Below, in pieces: positions 12,640 through 24,200 of a DNA stretch of 64,000 nucleotides. The first letter of the stretch is position 1. Every line of letters begins with the position of its first letter. The notes below the pieces were generated by a model. The model was given only the letters and a program-made list of their open reading frames with translations, was not told the origin of the DNA and did no database searches. This DNA is from Pseudoscleropodium purum (taxonomy: Eukaryota > Streptophyta > Bryopsida > Hypnales > Brachytheciaceae). Where the stretch lies: NCBI GenBank assembly GCA_963969395.1, contig OZ017795.1, positions 28,687,063 through 28,751,062 on the forward strand. The letters run 5' to 3'. Position numbers and translations under genes: made by a program.

Positions 12640-12785
12640 TTGTTATGTTGAAATCTCATGGACCTTGTGTCCCCCGGTTGTGTTATTAGTATTGTCGGTA
12701 AGCTCTCGGCAAGGAGAGGGTGCAAGGGCTTTGTTTTGTGGCGCTTTGACCTATGGCGTGTAGAACCATCCCATTGTCGACCACT
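12640..12785. repeat. Family G repeat
   Basis: The most GC-rich copy of the unit described at 9880-10010, with AAGCTCTCGGCAAGGAGAGG and GCTTTGTTTTGTGGCG. It lies between a family C and a family B TTAA element. Confidence 0.5.
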
Positions 12786-12844
12786 TTAGGGATTCCACAT
12801 ATATTTTGGAGTAGCATACCACAATGTAAATTTTTGTAACTTGA

Positions 12845-13647
12845 TTAACCCCTAATTGCATGATCAACCATATATGGTCAATTTCAAATTTTAGACTCAT
12901 TTTGGAATGGGTGGTTAAATTTGTATGATCATTTTAAAAATTTTGAAGGGCAGTTTTTAGGGTTAACTATTGAAAACTTTATTTTTCACTGAAAAAGTTG
13001 AACATTTGATTTTTGAGAGGTCCTCAATGCCATGTATATCCATTAGTGGTAGAGTAAAGCTTGCTAATTTTACTTCATTTTCCCAACTTTGCTAATTTGA
13101 TTTGAGATCTAAAAACTTGTACTTATCCATTTGCTTTGAAAATGGTCCCAATGGAAAGAGCTTAGTGTTTTCATGATTTTTACCATTGAAAATTTAAACA
13201 AGCAAGTGTTGATTTAGAGTTATTTGCAATTCAAACTTATAAAAAAAAATTGCATTTCAACAATTGCAAGGTGGATTGTCTAGTGAATTTGATAGGTTTT
13301 CATGTGCAATTAAGTTTTTTGAAAATGCATTTTAGTGTGCTAATACAATTTGTAGTTGCTCCAATTTCAAAGTAAATTTATGTGCAAATTTCTGAAACAT
13401 TGTGGAAAAGGGCTGTATACTAGAATTAGAAAATTTACATTTTTCTTGTTATAATCTCACAACTAATATGTAATTTTTCACTCAAAATTGGTGGATAGAC
13501 TAACAAGCTTAGTCAAGCTCTTTAAACATCTATATGGTTGGATTTTGAAAAAATATATAATTTGCTTTATTAAGGTTAACTATATGTCCATGCTCTTTTT
13601 TTATAGTCAAAATACACTTGAAAAGATTTGGGCATTTAGGGGTTAAG
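12845..13647 (+). mobile_element. TTAA element, family B, intact ends
   Basis: 803 bp from TTAACCCCTAATTGC to GGGCATTTAGGGGTTAA, with TTAA at both borders. It is the best-preserved B copy in the window and the reference for 2644-3456 and 8901-9299. No coding capacity. Confidence 0.8.
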
Positions 13648-15179
13648 TTAAAGTGGAAGCACCAATAACCGATCAAACAAACCATTTGGGAGCAGATATT
13701 GTGTACTATGAGTTGGTGTATATTTTTCCCATGTAGGACGATAGGAAATATGAGGATTGCTAAATTTTCAGATTTTTATTCAGAAAATTGAAATTACAGT
13801 GCATTTGGGGAGCCAAAAGAACTTTTGACCCATAAGCAAGGTCTAGAGTCTTCCAATTCTGATCATACAAGATAGTACTTTTTTGCTCGTTACTTCACCT
13901 TACGTGGCATGGCCTTACTAGTTCCAACCTTGGGAAGGACAGAGAAATCAACTTCCAAGCTTCAGAACCGGCTAAGGTTGGAAATAGCTCACCCTATTTA
14001 TTGGGTACTGGGCGTAGTTGGTAATTGGTGCCTCCACCTTAGTTCCAACTTTGAAAAGGAGAAAAACTCATTCTAAGCTTTGGTTGGAAATTTGTTTCAG
14101 CCTTGGTTGCACCTATTTTCAACCATACAGGTTGGGAATGGGTGGTTCTACCATAGTCCAATTGATAACTAAAAGTTGTTGCTTGCTCGGTCACTCAATT
14201 GCTCCACCTGAAAGAAAAAAAAACGAAAAGCTTCTCTTGTCCAGCCAAATTGAAGTCTACCCAACTGCCCAACGTCATCCCACATATTATTAAATTTCAC
14301 AACGAATGAGGAACTCTCAAATTGAATTCAAGTCCTTCAGTTCCTTAGGGTTAGGTTCTCCTGAAATGAACCCCATGTAATGATATATAAGCTTATAAAT
14401 ACCCTTTTGAGCGAGAGCTGTGTCTCTGGCACACTCTGCGCAGAGAAATGATGCAAGTGAGATAAAAAAAAACCACAGTGGGTCATGCATGCCAATCAAT
14501 CCATTCATTCATTCCATGTAATGTAAGGGATCCTTCAAAGCACACCATGTTCTCTAAAAGTTTCGTGGCCGAAAAAGATGCAGAGAGAGAGAGAGAGCGC
14601 AAGGTGTCCAATTGAGATGCTTGTTGTACAATGTTCAACATGATGACATCGATGGGGAAAAAAAAAAGAAGGAAAATAAATAAATAAATAAATAAATCTA
14701 TAGGGCACGCTCGCTCACACACAAAGAGGTTCTTAAGTTTATTAACCCTGAAGTGTGCGTGGACATCCATATTTGGGATGAAGAACAGAGCGCTTCCAAG
14801 AGTTGTGTAGTCCAACAAACTTTTCGTTCATTTAACGAATGTAATATTTGAATCTTAAAAAAGACAACCTTTCTCAATGACCAAATTCGTGAAATTGTAG
14901 TAAATGAAATTTCTGTAAAAAGATATAAGCCAAGATGTGCAAAAAATTGAAAAAAGATTGAGGCATTAAGGGGTCAAGGGAATCCATCCATTTCTAACCA
15001 CTTAAGCAATTACGCGTATTTGGAGCACAAGTTTCTTGAGTGGAGAAATTTTCCCCATGTAGAGAAATATAGTTGAGATGGATATCAATTTTTTTTTCTT
15101 CAGAATTTTATTTCTTAAAATATAATTACTATGAAATCTTTTAGTTGAAGATTTTGTTTGACCTAATCTTGTCATATAG
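13648..15179. other. Intergenic DNA of somewhat higher GC, no gene identified
   Basis: The part from about 13860 to 14820 is less AT-rich than its surroundings, with a GA run near 14584-14597 and an AAAT run near 14678-14697. The frames at 14018-14293 and 14483-14818 resemble no family. TTAAGGGGTCAA near 14965 could be a diverged TTAA-element terminus without a partner. Confidence 0.35.
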
Positions 15180-16240
15180 AGATCTTCCTATTGCCAACCA
15201 TGGGTTGCTTGCAAAATCAACCAAGACTGCAACAACCAATCGTAATGTGCCACAATTGCATTGGGAATTGTGTCATAGTTAATCTCTTGCTTTCACTTGT
15301 TGATTGGAAAGAGTGTTAGCCTATATAATGAGAATGGGTCCCTGGTTAGAAATGGGTCTACTACCTTACAACATGCATTCCAAGAAAATGGCATAAAAAG
15401 ATCTATGCATAGAATCAATAGCAAGAGACTATTTCAATTGAAAACAATTTTTTCAAAAGGATTTCTAAAATCTTTTTACAAAGTCACCACCTCTACATTA
15501 TCATAAATGAATCAATCAATCATCACCAAAAAATAGTCTTCAACTCCATGTTCTTGTTGTCTTTCTATCTCTCATCACTTGGGAATTGTATTTGTTCTAT
15601 TTTCTATCCAAAAATAGGGGTTGACATTCTAAACGGACAATTTAGAGTGTAGTAAAACAAACACGGCTTCATATTCCCTTGGTATTGGAACCTAAATCAT
15701 TTACATATTTTATTTTCAATGTTAGTTTTTTTGTTGTAGTGACTATAAAAATACACTATTTACCACTCAAGGCAAAAGTCTCTCCTTCATATAAAAAAAG
15801 ATGTAATAATCTACAATTGTCAAAGGCTAAAAGACTTTAAAATAAATCAACCTGTGACAAGCAAAAAATTCATTCCTAACACTTAGGGAATGATTCATTA
15901 GAGTCTTGCATCAAACCATGACAATTTTTTTTAATGAATGAGATTTGGACTACATTAGATTGAGTTAGTGACCAAAATAAATATTTTGGATGGTGGTGAT
16001 GGAGTAATTACTGATTATTGATTGTAATAGGAACTTCCACCTTTCGAGTGTAAATTCATCTCATGACTTATTTTTAAGGTCTTCATGTTGTGGTCATGTT
16101 AGGAAATACCATGATTGCTTTGGGTGAGTAAGATGACCATTATGGATATACTTTTTTTTAGGTTTTTAGGTGGTTTAAAGATTCCTTTGGACCACTTCAG
16201 CAACACACTTTCAAAAATTCATAACAAACTCCTACTTTGT
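15180..16240. repeat. Family H repeat
   Basis: The right part (about 15920-16240) matches 31795-32130 (AATGAGATTTGG, AATAGGAACTTCCA, TCTTCATGTTGT, ATATGGATACACTT-like). The left part (about 15180-15350) matches 54585-54790 (TGCAAAATC, AACCAATCGTAATGTGCC, CAATTGCATT). Together they suggest one element of about 1 kb. No terminal repeats recognised and no gene. Confidence 0.4.
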
Positions 16241-16541
16241 CAAAAAAAATGAAATTTCAATTGCTCTTTCCATTTATCACATTTGTTTTTATATGGAAAA
16301 AATTAATTTTTTTTTGACAATACCGACACATACCAACATGGCAAACTAGTCACCTTACTTGGTAACTTATTGTATAGGTTAGTTTACCTTATGCTATTGA
16401 AACTCTCTATTTGTGTCCCTAAGTCTCACTCATGTTAGAGGGTACTTGTGATTGGGATACAAATCTTTCTACTAAATACATTGTATAATTCAGTAATGGC
16501 CCAATTGCCATTACAAAAATTTTGAATCCTATAGAGGGCCA

Positions 16542-17472
16542 TTAATCCTAAGGGACCAAGGTATGTTTTATGGCAACATAAATTTTTGGGGCAGGTGCAT
16601 GTGAGCGGAAATTTCCATATTTTTGTTCCAAATTTTAATAGAAGGTGTGGGATGAGGAATATCTTTCATTAATACAAAATTTTAGGACATTTGGAAATAC
16701 GAATAAAAAGTTATGGCCTAATATGTAGTTTGTTTTTCAACTCAGGCAATTCCGCAGATCTGAAAATTTTATTTTTTCGACAAACAAAAATTTGAAATTA
16801 ATTTTCTAGATTTATATATACATAGAAGGCTTTGAATCATTCCATTTTGATCAATGAGTCAAAAGTTATGAGGTGTTTTAATTTGCAGGCGGTTATGGAT
16901 TCTCTACTCCAAAATAAACTTTGAAGTTCTTTATTGAACTCAATTTCTAATATTTTGGGAAAAAATAAAAATAGTAAGTGAAGATTTTTTATTACAACAT
17001 TACAACTATTGGGATTGGCATTTTCCAATTCCATAACTAAATTATAAACAATTTAGTATTTTGATTCATTCTCTACTTCTTTTTACTTACTATTTTTTTC
17101 CCATATGTTGTACAATTCCAAATAATCTTAAATTTTTTCAAGCATTTAGCCAACTTGCCTTAAAAAAATGAATCCAAGGAGTTGCAATTGTTTTGGACAT
17201 TTTTTCATACAAATGTGACCTTGTGAAGTGCATCTACCCAATATTTTGCAAAGCCCCCAAAAGGCTTTTTGTCACTTCAAACACTAATATCTTGCAATCT
17301 ACAGGGTGTAAATTTATGAGATTTATCCCACATCTTCTAAAATTACCATACTAGAAGATCATATAGTTGAATATGCCTAAAAGCGTTTAATTTTTTTTTT
17401 GATACTTGTCCTAAAAATGGCAGTTTTGTAGAATTTTTGGTGAAAACATAGTCTAGGAACTTTAGGGGTTTA
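16542..17472 (-). mobile_element. TTAA element, family A, inverted (right-end variant 1)
   Basis: Reads on the minus strand like 3453-4250 and 39191-40220. Plus-strand left border TTAATCCTAAGGGACCAAGG; right border CTTTAGGGGTTTA. It contains the variant right end with GGGGCAGGTGCATGTG. No coding capacity. Confidence 0.7.
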
Positions 17473-17530
17473 GCAAAATATTGGAAAAAATTGAAAAAAA
17501 TATTTTAACATACTCAATTTGACATGACTT

Positions 17531-17557
17531 TGATGTGGCACTAGTAGTGCCATGTCA
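17531..17557. repeat. Palindrome TGGCACTAGTAGTGCCA
   Basis: The core at 17536-17552 is a perfect inverted repeat around a single G; the outer bases pair imperfectly. It matches the motif at 920-957. Confidence 0.5.
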
Positions 17558-18430
17558 GATTCCTTATTCTAAAAAATAGAAAACAATTTTTTTCCCTCTA
17601 AACTTGCACCAAGGTGTGTGAAACTAGCAATCCTTTGGAGGCCTTAAATTTTTTGCTAATGGAAGATTTCATTGAACTCAGGCTTCGTACAACACTTGTC
17701 CCATTTATAACATACCAACCTCTACAAATTCTTGTGAATAATGTGCAATGTCCATATATGTAAGTTTAGAATTGATTTTGGGTACATGTAATTCATCCAG
17801 CACTTAGTGACACATCTTTTGAAGGCAAGTTTTGAATTGAATTTTGAAGGATTTTTTAAAATAGAATCAAATATTGACCCTTTGGACTTTGGCAAGGGTG
17901 TTTACAAATTACAATCTATAGGTTATCCTTGTATATATTATGACACACAAGGTAAGTACACCTATTTGAGAATTGTTTGCAAAATTGTCCCATCTAAATT
18001 CTTGTCAAATTCCTAGTCCTATAAATATGAGAACCTATGGTCTATTTTCAACACTTTGTAAGTTCATTAGGTTCACTAGTCCATTGTTTGTTAGCTTTGA
18101 AATTTCCTCATTCTACTTTTGGCCCCAATTCCGTCCAGCCCATTATGCAAATCTATTCACTTTCTGACAAAATCAATGCATTTATGCCAACAAGGAGTAA
18201 TGTGTCAATTCTTTATCGGTAAACACTTGAGTGTCAATGAATACATGGGTGAGTGGTTATGGATTGTTTATGGGTTTATGCCTCCACTCTATGGGCAATT
18301 TTGTGATTTCAAAGTAGACCACTTCAAAAATTTACAAAAATTACAATTTTAATTGAAAAATTATAATTCCACTTCAGTTTGATTTCCTGAAACAAGTGCA
18401 CACTTCTAATAATATGTGCCCCTCTTGAAG

Positions 18431-19372
18431 TTGACCCCAAGATAATAAGATTGCAAATCAAGGTAGTCATAGGCCAAACTATGTTTTTTGGCAACCAAAC
18501 AATTATGGGCAGCTCACTGCAAAAGGGATTTTTATTTTTTTCTTTGAAATTTTCACACAACATGGGCCCAAGGAGTAGCTTTAAGGCCCAAAAATTTTCA
18601 TAATTTTTGTGAACAAAGTTAAAAAAATTATTGTATGATATATAATTTTCAATGCTTAATGGGCAACCCAAAAATTCATTAAAAAATCACTTTTTTATGA
18701 AATAAAAGTTTAAAGTTGATGTTCTAGGTTTATTTATACGTGGAAAGCTTTGAATCATTACATTTTGATTGAGATGAAAATTATAAGGAATTTTAGTTTG
18801 CAAGTAATTGTAAATTCTCTACACTAAAATAAACTTTGAAGTCTTTTATTTTATTCAATTTTTAATATTTTTTGAATAAATAAAGCATGAGGGGTAGATT
18901 GTCTATTACAAAATTACAACCATTGGAATTGGCATTTTTCAATTCCATAACTAAATTCTTAACAATTTAGTATTTTCAATCATTCTCTACTTTCTATTTA
19001 CTATTTTTTCTTATATATTGTTCAATTCCAAATGATCTAAACATTTTCAAGCATGTAGTCAAGTTGCCTTGAAGAATGAATCCAAAGCACCATTTTGGAT
19101 AGTTATTCATGCAAACATAACCTTGTGAAGTGTTGCTATCCAATTTTGTTGCATGGCCCCCAAATGAATTTTTGTCACTTCAAGTACTAATATCTTGCAA
19201 TCTATGCATAAAAATTTCTGAAATTTTTTCCACATCTTCTTGAACTAGTTTATTGCAAGATTCTATGGTTGCATGTGTCCAAAATGTTAAAATTTTTTTG
19301 GTACATACACTAGAAATGGCAATTTTGGAGCATCTATAGTGAAAATATAGTCCAAAATGTTTAGGGGGATAA
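18431..19372 (-). mobile_element. TTAA element, family A, inverted, eroded ends
   Basis: The interior matches family A in reverse (GGCCAAACTATG, GGGCAGCTCACTGC, TTGTATGATATATAATTTTC, TTGCAATCTATG). The left border is degraded (TTGACCCCAAG with about 27 extra bases before the match resumes) and the right border is TTTAGGGGGATAA. Border coordinates are approximate. Confidence 0.6.
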
Positions 19373-21277
19373 TTTTCTTTTATGGAGTCCGAAAAAATGC
19401 ATACACGTAGAATCTAGAAGTTCCTTTGGACTACCAACAAATTTAAACAACAATTTTTCACAAATTGACAATGGAAACCAAATTCAAATTCCTAATTTGG
19501 TCCATGAGAGGTACTATTTCTTTGGCAGAGATATCCTATTTATTTATTTTATTAAAATTTAAAAAATAAACATGATATCACCCACCACCAAGCCCGAATC
19601 GGAAGTACGTGAGCCCTTATGTGCATGTTCCCAATGTCAGTTAAGGGTCAGCGTGCGAACTCATGAACTCCCCCACGGTCACACACACACCACACCATGC
19701 CTACGACCGTCGTCACGGTCATGTATACCGTATCCCCTCCTAAATAACCAGTTCCCACAGATCCCGGTAGGTGGGAACCGAGTGATGAAGCCCCTGGAAA
19801 AAGAAGTAACTTAAGTAGAGGGGACGACAGGGACGTCCGGGGGACGTCCCTGGCCTGGGTCTCGCCTTCAAATGCCAGCATTGTCGATCCAGCTGCAAGC
19901 GCTCCACTGCAATTCGCATTGATTGTCCAAACTGCCTGCTGCTGGCTGCTGCTGCCTGCTGCTAGCTTGGGCCTTCCCCTTCCCCGCCCACTCCACCCCC
20001 CGTCTTTAATTCTCATGAACCCTGCAGCTAGCTACCGAGCGAGCTTCATTCATCACGAAAGACTGAACTTACAACCTCGCACTTCCTTTGACTGTCCAAG
20101 CTCAACCTCACTGCACTGGACTGCAAGCTAGCTTCTCTATCTCCGGCACCCCCCGGCCTGCCACGCCATTTGTGTCGTCTGGTGCTGCAGCAGCAGCAGC
20201 TACAACCACCATCCCGTCGCTTTATCACTGCCTACCTTCGCCAACTCGGGCGGGCCGGCACCAACGTAACTTACGAGAGAGCTGGCTGGCTGGCTGGACA
20301 AGGCTCAGATAGCTGCATTGCATTGTGTGCGCGCATCGTGCGTTGCGTGCATTCTTGGTTGGGACTGTTGAACGACAACTGAAGGCGCGTTTAGTGCCGG
20401 TGGTTGCATTGTTGCGAGGGGAGAACTGAGGAGAAGGTAAATTAATTTGGATCCACGCGGAGAGGAGAGGTTGGGGTAGGAATTTTTTTGGTTCGATCGG
20501 TGGTGGAGGCTGGGATGTGCATGGATGCGTGGTTGGCATGAATGGAATAGGAGAAGGGCAGGGGAGACGGTGTTTGACGGTGAGAAGTTTTTTTTATTAA
20601 GCTGGAGAGAGTGAACTCTGTGTGGATAGAGTTGCGTTGACTGAGAGGAGGTATGTGACGAGTTGTTTGGGATGTTAGTTAAGAGGTGTGGTAAGATTGG
20701 AGGTTGAGAGTAGTTGTTGGCGGAGTGATTTTGTAGGAATATTTTGTGAGGTGTTTCGCTGCAGGTAGGAGGAATGGAAGAACGGGATGCGTGGAACGAG
20801 CTGGAGAGAATGTGAAGCAAGGAGGATGAGAAGATGAAATGAGTTTTGTCAACTGTCGTTGGAGGTTCACTGGACACGCGAATATTCACTCAGTTGGTGG
20901 TGTGTACAGGTACGAGCCGAGCATGTGGAGGTTAGGCTGCCTGCATCCTCGACCGCTTCCAAGCTTTAGGGCTTCAACGACCGTCGGCATTGGCACATAG
21001 ATATATTCAGCTTCTTGAATTGTTTTAGACCTGCACTGTTAAACTTCGTCTTGGTGTTCAAGCGGAGTGCTCTCAATTTTTAGGTGGCTGTATGGTGTTT
21101 GCGTCGCAGAGTTTACATATACAGAGACTCCCTGGCTGGGACGCGGTGTGTGTTTGTTCTTAATGTATTAGTTGATCATTCGGTGAATTTTTAGTTAGTT
21201 GATGCTGATATTGGCTTAAGAACTCGATCGGAGGTTTAATTTCGCGAAAGGCGTGACGGAATAGTTATTGCTACGAC
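19373..21277 (+). promoter_or_regulatory. Upstream region and probable 5' leader of the reductase gene
   Basis: After the last mobile element the base composition changes sharply to GC-rich DNA with CTG-rich stretches (about 19931-19966), a CAG run near 20190 and a GGCT run near 20282-20296. From about 20400 the plus strand is strongly purine- and G-rich, as in a long transcribed leader, and it runs without a clear gene into the ATG at 21278. A perfect dyad with two GACGTC cores lies at 19829-19851. I could not place a TATA box or the transcription start with confidence. Open frames here on either strand are low-complexity and not family-like. Confidence 0.5.
19829..19851. promoter_or_regulatory. 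Perfect dyad containing two GACGTC motifs
   Basis: Two 10-base arms, AGGGACGTCC and GGACGTCCCT, are exact reverse complements separated by GGG. Each arm holds GACGTC, an ACGT-core site of the kind bound by plant bZIP factors. It lies about 1.4 kb upstream of the reductase start codon. Function is inference; the dyad itself is seen directly. Confidence 0.5.
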
Positions 21278-24200
21278 ATGGAGGCAGTGTGTAGTCAGGC
21301 TGCTGTGCCGACTGTTAACTGTAGCTTCGCCGGTTTTCGTCAGTCATACTCGGTCCAGACAACATTCTTGGAAGGCGGTTTAGGAGGCGTACTCGTGCGC
21401 CAACCTTTAAAGTGTAAGCCGAGGGCATTTCCGTCGAAGCGCCTCGACAGGATCAAGCGAGGAGGTCAGCTTTGGGGCCTTGAATTGCGTAGTGAAGCTA
21501 CGGAAGGTTTTAAGGATTCCATTCCTGGCCAGAAGAATGTTCGCTTTCTGAAGAAAAGTAGAGAAGTGGTGGCCACTAGCGTCCATCGCGGCAATCTGAA
21601 TGGATACTCCACTGCCGAAGACGCTGATAGCGGCGAAAAGATTCACGGGGACATGGCAAGTGAAGTTTGTCATGCCGTGACTGCTGACGCAAGTCGTGCT
21701 GTTGTAAAATCGCTCAATGGCGGCTCACGAAACGGATCGGCTAAGGGGAGCACCGTTAAAAGAGCACGAAATGGCTCTGCCAACGGACATGCGTACAATG
21801 GTGCTACGGCGCTAAATGGATCTGCCAATGGTACCATCGCGAACGGAGCTTCAATCTATGCTGCACAGGAAACTTCCGTCAATTCTGTCAGCGGAATCTA
21901 CCGTAACGCACGTCCTCTGAACGGCGTGTCTGTGAACGGAGCTGTCAACGGATATTCCAAGGCTCCTACTGCTGACGAATTGGAGAGGCTTGTTCAGGCG
22001 CCCTTGAATGTCCCTTCGAAACAGACTGAGGTTGAAGCTTTGATGGAGCTGATGCATCAATTAGAGGATCCTTTGGCGTTTGCTACCGCGACCATGACAC
22101 CACTAAAATTGCCAAGCACAACTGCTGTTCCCGACGTAATTGGTCAGGACAGGGCAAGACAAAATTCCAGCGGTCCCGTCACGGATAGCGGGCTTGGTAT
22201 CTTGAAATTTCTGAAAGGGAAAAATCTTCTTATCACAGGAGCAACGGGATTCCTCGCAAAGGGTACTAATGACCTAACCGATTCACTCTTTTCGTTCTCA
22301 ACGAGTGCAGACTATTATGCTTTCATTTTGATTAGTAACCTGTAGATCTTCTCGACCAATCATATTTGATCACTGTTATACCTGAAGATTACTCAGGACA
22401 CCACTTAACCTAATCGTCCCAATTCTCTCAAATGTTCATTGTTTACAGTCATGGTGGAGAAGATTTTAAGAGTCCAACCCGACGTTGGGCAGCTGTATTT
22501 ACTCATCCAACCCCAGAAGAACGTGACAGCCGAGGATAGGCTTAAAAATAATGTAAGTAATCTTCTCTTAGTTACAATCTGGTGAAATCTCGTAAACTTC
22601 GATGATAGTATATTTCGTTACCGTAATTATATCTTTCATCGTATCAGAACTCCGATTCGTCTTCTAATGTGGAACTGGTCAGGGTCTATTGCCGGAAGTA
22701 TTATTATCAATTCATTGGGGTCGACTTGTAGGTTATCAAGTCACCGTTGTTCAGGGTGCTGAAGGCTACGCATGGAGATGATTATGAGACGTTTATGAAC
22801 AAAAAACTCACCGCAGTCAGTGGCACCATCTCCTCTGACGATCTTGGAATCTCAAGTGATATAGCAAGGGACCTCTCAAAAACTGTAGATGTTATCGTGA
22901 ATTCGGCTGCGACAACCACCTTCGATGAGAGGTAAATAATTTTTGAATTTTAATTTTGGTCTCTTGGACATTGTGAACGTTTTTTCTCTAGATAGCTGCG
23001 TGACTCTAAAGTTTTTCTGAGAATCGAGATGATATTACCCTCACGCTTTTTAAGACGCATTTAATATCGAATTTCATGGAGACACCCCCCACCCCCCACC
23101 CGCCCCCTTTTAAGCAGACGACTGCTTGTAACTTTGGTTCATGGCATCTGTTTGATCTCCATACCTAAAAAGTACTAATTGAATTGCGCTATCCACCTTG
23201 TCATTCCCGTAAATTCTATTCTTGCTTGCATCTGCAGGTACGATGTCGCAATGAACATCAATACCCAGGGTCCACGTAGAATACTTGATTTTGCACATGG
23301 CTGCCCCAACCTCCAGCTCTTCCTTCACGTCTCCACTGGTAAGAAAAGTTCTTGCGAATAGTTTACCTTCTGTACGATGAGAATTATGGATGGAGGATGA
23401 GTCTATTTTATCTTTTGACGTAGCTATAGACCAAAACCCGACAGTCAACCCAGAGATTCCGTCTCAGAGGGCAACGGTATCAGTTGTTCCAAAAAATACT
23501 AATTTTAATTGATTTTTATTCAAGTATCTCGGCAAGCATTTCGTTGAGGTCCGTTGAAAGTCTTTCCTGGAGTAAATAATTAACCTGACACTCTGCTCGT
23601 CATTTGCAGCATTCGTTAACGGCCAACGAAAGGGACGCACTCCTGAGAAACCTTTCAAGATGGGGGATAGCATCGCAAGGGAAATGTCCGAAGATAGAAT
23701 TCCCGAGCTCAATGTAGCATCTGAGCTTGCGCTCTGTGCAAAAACCATGGAGGAAGCGGTTGCTAATATGAGTCAAGCCAGCTCCTCAGCTGAAGAGCAA
23801 CAGCAAGCTGTGGACAAAAAAATGAAAGAGTTGGGCATGACTAGGTTAGTTTTTGGTCTTCATTCTTGAGCTTTCAGAAGTTGGACACTAAGCCTATTGA
23901 ATACGAGATGGCCACCTCAAATTTTCCATTATGAGCATATACTGAAATCTCTGTTTTCATTATCTTCTCACGCAGGGCTAAACTTTTTGGGTGGCAAGAT
24001 ACCTATGTCTTCTCGAAGGCCATGGGTGAAATGTTGATTGAATCTTTACGAGGGGACCTGCCAGTGGTTGTTTTGCGACCTAGTGTGGTGGAGAGTACCC
24101 TTGCCGAGCCCTTCCCTGGCTGGATGGAAGGAATTCGGTATATCGTCGTTACCTGAGTTTTCCTTGAGAATTACAAATTTTCTACACCTTGCACCTATTT

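Noticed and set aside
14018..14818. Possible small genes at 14018-14293 (+) and 14483-14818 (-)
   Set aside because: Slightly higher GC attracted attention, but the products show no domain, signal or conserved motif, and no splice-consistent extensions were found.
19648..20016. 122-residue minus-strand frame
   Set aside because: Lies over CTG/CAG-rich simple sequence; no family features and overlaps several other frames equally long.
20305..20889. 194-residue open frame on the minus strand
   Set aside because: Ser/Pro/His-rich low-complexity product lying antisense to the G-rich leader of the reductase gene. No domain or motif, and the composition alone explains the lack of stops.
22263..22345. 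Extension of the first reductase exon to the stop at 22345
   Set aside because: The conserved fold continues from the exon at 22449 in phase ([11 protein letters not shown]), so this is intron read-through.
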